Part shown: positions 60,310 to 64,000 of the stretch, piece after piece
Numbering within the stretch: the stretch's first letter is position 1
Layout of the letters: every line of letters starts with the position of its first letter
Source: Hallerella succinigenes
GTDB taxonomy: Bacteria; Fibrobacterota; Fibrobacteria; Fibrobacterales; Fibrobacteraceae
Assembly: GCF_002797675.1 (NCBI RefSeq)
Contig: NZ_PGEX01000001.1
Location: 806,001 to 870,000, forward strand
DNA length: 64,000 nucleotides
Direction of reading: 5' to 3'
The notes under the pieces: model-generated
Database searches by the model: none
What the model was told of the DNA's origin: nothing
Seen by the model: the letters and a program-made list of their open reading frames with translations, nothing else
Made by a program: the position numbers and the translations under genes

Positions 60310-60610
60310 CACCGAGGATGCTCCACATTTCTTCGGCGATATGCGGGACAAACGGGTGCAAGAGTTTCTGCAACGTTTCACAAGGTTCACGGTAACGCTT
60401 GTCCATCTTCATCATTTCGTTGTTGAAGATCATCAGATGGCTAATCGCGGTGTTGAAGCTCATGTTCTCGATGTCGCTCGTGACCTTGATGACGGTCTGG
60501 TGCATCACCTTCTCGATTGTCTCAGGTGCGGTTTCATCAACGTAAACAGGAGTTTCGTCTTCGGTTGGTGAGCTTGCCGAACCATCGCCCACCACAGAAC
60601 GCCAGGCGCA
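60310..60610 (-). pseudogene. Fragment of leuS (anticodon-binding region)
   Basis: About 100 codons match leucyl-tRNA synthetase: ETPVYVDETAPETIEKVMHQ, TVIKVTSDIENMSFNTAISH, NNEMMKMDKRYREPCETLQK and LLHPFVPHIAEEMWSILG. The match ends abruptly on both sides; the frame then continues into unrelated bases (VFCTKADICIKS). The intact leuS is not in this window. This is the second aminoacyl-tRNA synthetase gene present as a partial copy here. Confidence 0.85.
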
Positions 60611-60634
60611 TCCTATGCAATCTTGATATGACAA

Positions 60635-60924
60635 TATCTATTGGCTACCTATTATTTGCAAATTCACTTTCACTACCACAAAAGTCTTGAAATTTGGGAT
60701 CATGAAACTTCACAACAGGCAGAAGAATTCTATCACTATGCGTAAAAAGCATAGTGAAATATAAAAAATAAGCATTATGAAAACTTCGAAAAATGATTTA
60801 TACTGTTGGATACCAATGAAAAACTTCTTGACATTATTTTTTCGCCTTGGCACTCTCTTGTTCAGAAGGTTTGGCCTTTTGAAATTTTAATTGAGATGAA
60901 GAGGTAATGAAAAGGAGGAATGTT
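60635..60924. other. Intergenic region before the CMD/cupin gene
   Basis: AT-rich, with a CACTATGC-gtaaaaa-GCATAGTG hairpin near 60735 and a possible gene scrap just before the ribosome-binding site (VWPFEILIEMKR then stop). The last bases hold AAAAGGAGG for the gene at 60925. Nothing else is seen. Confidence 0.45.
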
Positions 60925-62130
60925 ATGATGAAAAAAGGAATTTTCATGAGTACTTTAAGCCTTGCGGCGATTCTTGCCGCATGTGACTGCTGCCCGCAGG
61001 GCGAAGCAAAGGCGCTTTCGCAGGACAAGGAACTGCGTGCCGTGATGGACAACTTCACGCAGAATGAGGTTCCGGCGGCGACCCCGCTTGTGGAAAAGCG
61101 CGAAGTGGAGTTGATTCGCCTGGTGTCGCTTGTGACTCAGCAGTCGGGCGCTCTTTTGCAAGAAGAAGTGGCGACGGCGCTTGCGCAGGGGCTATCACCT
61201 GAAGAAATTCTCGAGGCGATTTACCAGTGCGCCCCCTACACCGGGTTCCCGCGGACGGTGGATGCGGTTGAAATTGCCCGCAGCGTGTTCAAGGCGAAGA
61301 ACGTGAAGGTGGATGAAAACCGTAGGACAGTAACAGCGCAGTCCCGCCTGGAGGCGGGTGCCGACGCGCAGGGAACGCTGTTCGGAGAGACCTTCCCCGA
61401 CATGGCGAAAAACGGCAAGGACGGGATGCCGATCATCAACTACTTCCTTGCGAGCAACTGCTTTGGCGATTATTATACCCGCAAGGGGCTCGACCTGAAT
61501 ACCCGTGAACTTTTGACGATGGCGATCCTCGTGAACTTGGGAACGGAGCCGCAGCTCAAGGCGCATATCGGCGCGAACCTGAAGATTCGCACGGCCGAAT
61601 ACGTGGAACAGGCGATTTACAACTGCTTGCCGTATTGCGGTTACCCGCGCACGCTGAACGCGTTGCGACTGCTTAAGGAAGCGGCGGCTGAGGCGAAGAC
61701 CGCGACGGTTGCAAAAACCATGCCAGGCAAGGACTGGAGCGTATTCCCGGTGGGTAAGCCGAACGATGCCTACGCCAAGTATTTCGTGGGCAAGAGCTAT
61801 CTCGACATGATCAGCACTGAACAGGTGGGCGTCGGGAACGTGACTTTTGAGCCGGCGTGTCGCAACAACTGGCATATCCATCACGCAAAGAAGGGCGGAG
61901 GCCAGATTCTCATTGCGACGGCGGGCCGCGGCTACTATCAGGAATGGGGCAAGCCGGCGGTGGAATTGAAGCCCGGCGACGTGGTGAACATTCCGGCTGG
62001 CGTCAAGCATTGGCACGGGGCGGCTCCGGATTCCTGGTTCCAGCATTTGGCAATTGAAGTTCCCGGCGAAGGAACAAGCAACGAATGGCTTGAACCCGTG
62101 AGCGACGAAGAATATGCTAGACTAAAGTAA
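60925..62130 (+). CDS. Lipoprotein with two carboxymuconolactone-decarboxylase domains and a cupin
   Basis: The protein has 401 residues. Lipoprotein signal MMKKGIFMSTLSLAAILAA-C with a Cys-rich start (CDCCPQ). The first CMD/AhpD-like domain is about 45-130 (LIRLVSLVTQQSGALLQEEV, EEILEAIYQCAPYTGFPRTV). The second is about 160-255 (NTRELLTMAILVNLGTEPQL, YVEQAIYNCLPYCGYPRTLN). A C-terminal cupin with the metal-binding NNWHIHHAKKGGGQ and HWHGAAPDS is at 300-385. The CMD motif Cys are partly kept. It may act on reactive or lactone substrates in the envelope, with the flavodoxin 25 bases downstream as redox partner. Ribosome-binding site AGGAGG six bases before ATG 60925. Confidence 0.85.
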   Translation: MMKKGIFMSTLSLAAILAACDCCPQGEAKALSQDKELRAVMDNFTQNEVPAATPLVEKREVELIRLVSLVTQQSGALLQEEVATALAQGLSPEEILEAIYQCAPYTGFPRTVDAVEIARSVFKAKNVKVDENRRTVTAQSRLEAGADAQGTLFGETFPDMAKNGKDGMPIINYFLASNCFGDYYTRKGLDLNTRELLTMAILVNLGTEPQLKAHIGANLKIRTAEYVEQAIYNCLPYCGYPRTLNALRLLKEAAAEAKTATVAKTMPGKDWSVFPVGKPNDAYAKYFVGKSYLDMISTEQVGVGNVTFEPACRNNWHIHHAKKGGGQILIATAGRGYYQEWGKPAVELKPGDVVNIPAGVKHWHGAAPDSWFQHLAIEVPGEGTSNEWLEPVSDEEYARLK

Positions 62131-62155
62131 CACTCTTCACAACGGGATCACCATC

Positions 62156-62716
62156 ATGAAAAAAGCAATTCTATTCTTGTTAACATTCCTCTTAGGAGTC
62201 TCGATGGCTGCCGAAAAGAAAGTTCTCATCGTCTATTATTCCCGTGCCGACGAAAACTACTCCGTCGGAAACATTTCCAAGGGCAATACCGAAATCATCG
62301 CCGAGATGATTGCAAAAAAGACGGGTGGCACGCTCTTGCACGTGGAACCCGCAAAGGAATACCCGAAGGGCTACGACGACTGCATCAACTTGGCCAAGAA
62401 GGAACTTGCGCAGGACGCGCGCCCGGCCATCAAGCCGGTGAACGTGAATCCCGAAGACTTTGACGAAATTTACGTCGGCTATCCGGTGTGGTGGGGCGAA
62501 ATGCCCATGCCTATGTTCACCTTCCTCGAAAAGTACAATCTGAAGGGCAAGACGATTCACCCGTTCATGACGCACGAAGGCAGCGGCCTCTCGGGTGTTG
62601 CCCGCCTCAAGAAGGTAACCGGCGCGAACGTGACCTCCGGCCTCGCCATCTACGGACACGTGGCCCAGAATGAACGCGAAAAGGCCCAGAAAGAAGTGGA
62701 CAAGTGGGTGAAATAG
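62156..62716 (+). CDS. Secreted flavodoxin
   Basis: The protein has 186 residues. A signal peptide (MKKAILFLLTFLLGVSMAA) precedes a flavodoxin_4-type domain with FMN phosphate loop VYYSRADENYSVGNISKGNT and flavin-stacking GYPVWWGEMPMPMFTFLEKY, then PFMTHEGSGLSG. An exported flavodoxin would shuttle electrons in the periplasm. It follows the CMD/cupin lipoprotein in one operon. A related redox pair (flavin reductase plus hydrolase lipoprotein) sits at 32945-34701. Confidence 0.87.
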   Translation: MKKAILFLLTFLLGVSMAAEKKVLIVYYSRADENYSVGNISKGNTEIIAEMIAKKTGGTLLHVEPAKEYPKGYDDCINLAKKELAQDARPAIKPVNVNPEDFDEIYVGYPVWWGEMPMPMFTFLEKYNLKGKTIHPFMTHEGSGLSGVARLKKVTGANVTSGLAIYGHVAQNEREKAQKEVDKWVK

Positions 62717-62831
62717 CCCTGAAATTAAGGGTTATTCAACCTAGCGGAAGCCCTGGCGTTTCATTTTACATTTTTAATACGATTAACCAGCATCAGTTCG
62801 AGATTTTTGTGATGAAACACATCAAAATGGC

Positions 62832-62842
62832 AGGAAAAATGT
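62832..62842. promoter_or_regulatory. AGGAAAAATGT site before the second DUF4143 ATPase
   Basis: It matches the CGGAAAAATGT motif repeated three times upstream of the other DUF4143 ATPase at 48353. Here there is a single copy, 34 bases before the ATG. Confidence 0.4.
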
Positions 62843-62876
62843 GATTTTTTGATAAAAATAGCCTATATTTTTGTGT

Positions 62877-64000
62877 ATGGAATACACTCTCAGACGAAAG
62901 TTGGACTCTTTTTTGGTCGATTGGAAGGCAAATCCCGACCATTTGCCACTCATTATAAAGGGTGCGAGGCAGGTCGGAAAAACTTCTTCCATTACGCATT
63001 TTGCGAAGAACTACAAGAGTTTCATCTCGATAAACTTTATCGAGGAACCCCAGTACAAGAGAATTTTCGAGAAGGGCTTCAAACCGGACACGGTTATCCG
63101 AGAAATTTCGTTCTTGAATTCGGATTGGGAGTTCATTCCGCACGATACGCTCATCTTGTTCGACGAAATGCAGGAGTGTCCCGATTGCACCACGTCGCTC
63201 AAGTTTTTTAAGTTGGATGGCCGCTTCGACGTCATCTGTTCGGGTTCGCTGCTTGGAGTGCACTACAAGGAAATTTCGTCAGTCAGTGTCGGCTTCAAGG
63301 AAGACTATGAAATGCATTCCCTGGATTTCGAGGAGTTCCTTTGGGCAAAAGGCTACAAGCAGGAGCAAATCGATTCCATCTACGAACATATGGTATCTCA
63401 GACGCCATTCTCTAACATCGAATACGATGTATGGATTGAAAATTTCAGGGAATACATGACCATCGGGGGAATGCCCGCCATTGTAGACAAATTTGTATCA
63501 CAGAAAAATTTTTCAGGGGTGTTGGCGGCGCAGAAAAAGATTCTCCAGGACTACGAGGACGACATCACAAAATACGCCGAAGGACTAGACAAAGAAAAGA
63601 TAAAGAATGTCTATAACCACATTCCCGTTTTCCTTGGCAAAGAGAACAAGAAATTCCAGATAACGAAGGTCGCCACCGGGGCGCGTTCCAGAGAATATGT
63701 GGGGACAGTCGAATGGCTGAACGATGCGGGCATCATCAACCGTTGCTACTGTCTGGATCAGCCGGAACTTCCGCTAAAAGGCAACTACAAGCCTAATGAC
63801 TTCAAAATTTATTACCGCGATACGGGACTGCTGATTGCTTCGCTCGACGACGAAGCCCAAGAGGACTTGCGCGCAAACAAGAATTTCAATGCGTACAAAG
63901 GCGCTATCTACGAAAATGTCGTTGCCGACATGCTCGTAAAAGAAGGTTACGGGCTCTACTATTACAAGAACGAGAAATCCACCCTTGAAATGGATTTTTT
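62877..64000 (+). CDS. AAA+ ATPase with DUF4143 domain (3' end outside window)
   Basis: 374 codons are visible from ATG 62877-62879. It starts MEYTLRRKLDSFLVDWKANP; Walker A is KGARQVGKTSSITHFAK, Walker B DTLILFDEMQECPD and sensor VICSGSLLGV. The DUF4143 part begins with REYMTIGGMPAIVDKFVSQK and YYRDTGLLIASLDDEAQEDL. The frame is open to the last base. It is a paralogue of the gene at 48353 but clearly diverged. Role unknown, as for the family. Confidence 0.88.
   Translation, partial: MEYTLRRKLDSFLVDWKANPDHLPLIIKGARQVGKTSSITHFAKNYKSFISINFIEEPQYKRIFEKGFKPDTVIREISFLNSDWEFIPHDTLILFDEMQECPDCTTSLKFFKLDGRFDVICSGSLLGVHYKEISSVSVGFKEDYEMHSLDFEEFLWAKGYKQEQIDSIYEHMVSQTPFSNIEYDVWIENFREYMTIGGMPAIVDKFVSQKNFSGVLAAQKKILQDYEDDITKYAEGLDKEKIKNVYNHIPVFLGKENKKFQITKVATGARSREYVGTVEWLNDAGIINRCYCLDQPELPLKGNYKPNDFKIYYRDTGLLIASLDDEAQEDLRANKNFNAYKGAIYENVVADMLVKEGYGLYYYKNEKSTLEMDF

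Noticed and set aside
61195-62046. 283-codon open frame on the minus strand
   Set aside because: Antisense shadow of the CMD/cupin gene; Arg/Leu/His-rich with no motif.
1-64000. CRISPR array
   Set aside because: No series of identical direct repeats with regular spacers; the phased repeats at 11.7 kb are a short operator-like array.
1-64000. Prophage or integrative conjugative element
   Set aside because: No integrase, terminase, capsid, tail, relaxase or conjugation gene was seen; only two simple insertion sequences and short repeats.
1-64000. tRNA or rRNA genes at the island borders
   Set aside because: No cloverleaf with a TTCRA loop or rRNA segment was recognised; the synthetase fragments are protein-coding.

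Overview
The window comes from a Fibrobacter-like bacterium (phylum Fibrobacterota, gut or rumen). The best evidence is three genes carrying the Fibrobacter succinogenes major paralogous domain (2794-4593, 18363-18947, 36722-37915). These sit with poly-serine lipoproteins that start with a lipobox Cys followed by long Ser runs, and with many short palindromic repeats. No rRNA, tRNA, CRISPR array or phage structural gene was seen.

Layout. (1) 1-7.2 kb is ordinary chromosome: the end of a DtxR/MntR regulator, two small membrane genes, gpmA, two secreted or lipid-anchored Fibrobacter proteins and a membrane protein with a degenerate GGDEF domain. (2) 7.2-13.2 kb is eroded ground: a dead ParE toxin, an IS4-type element with a clean 9-bp target duplication, an AlbA_2/ATPase-type regulator with helically phased upstream repeats, and a badly frameshifted lipoprotein. 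(3) 13.2-15.4 kb is an AT-rich two-gene operon, a radical SAM enzyme plus a 442-aa unknown. (4) 15.7-24.1 kb holds the intact thrS and LysR genes, a broken second copy of the 3' half of thrS carrying two miniature inserts, a truncated GNAT gene behind a small putative antitoxin, four small secreted proteins, and a GNAT plus small-partner pair. (5) 24.6-32.8 kb is a defence and toxin-antitoxin region: a BcgI-like two-subunit restriction-modification system with a third unknown gene, a DUF1016/YhcG nuclease split by an IS5-type element, a second GNAT plus small-partner pair, a RhuM remnant, and a Phd antitoxin beside a dead ParE. (6) 32.9-39.2 kb holds a flavin reductase with an alpha/beta hydrolase lipoprotein, an AAA-ATPase/nuclease, a Ser-rich lipoprotein and gene scraps. 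(7) 39.2-47.5 kb is a coiled-coil gene followed by a complete Wadjet/MksBEFG-type SMC system (JetA-B-C-D). (8) 47.5-52.4 kb has a truncated P-type ATPase, a DUF4143 ATPase, two unknown genes and an HNH endonuclease. (9) 52.5-57.4 kb is a tight four-gene minus-strand operon (tandem AAA+ ATPase, alpha/beta hydrolase, unknown, SLOG-like protein). A WYL regulator lies upstream and an inverted repeat lies in the operon promoter. This is the best candidate for an undescribed system. (10) 57.4-64 kb has a DtxR-esterase chimera, a GT-C-type membrane protein fused to an NPCBM-like domain, a leuS fragment, a carboxymuconolactone decarboxylase/cupin lipoprotein with a secreted flavodoxin, and a second DUF4143 ATPase cut by the window end.

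Taken together this is a defence island in rapid turnover. Intact immunity modules (restriction-modification, Wadjet, AAA/SLOG/WYL, HNH) lie among toxin relics, split genes, partial copies of two aminoacyl-tRNA synthetase genes, and several families of structured repeats. One repeat is a miniature two-hairpin element caught inserted in three reading frames. Its empty site can be read directly from the intact thrS.
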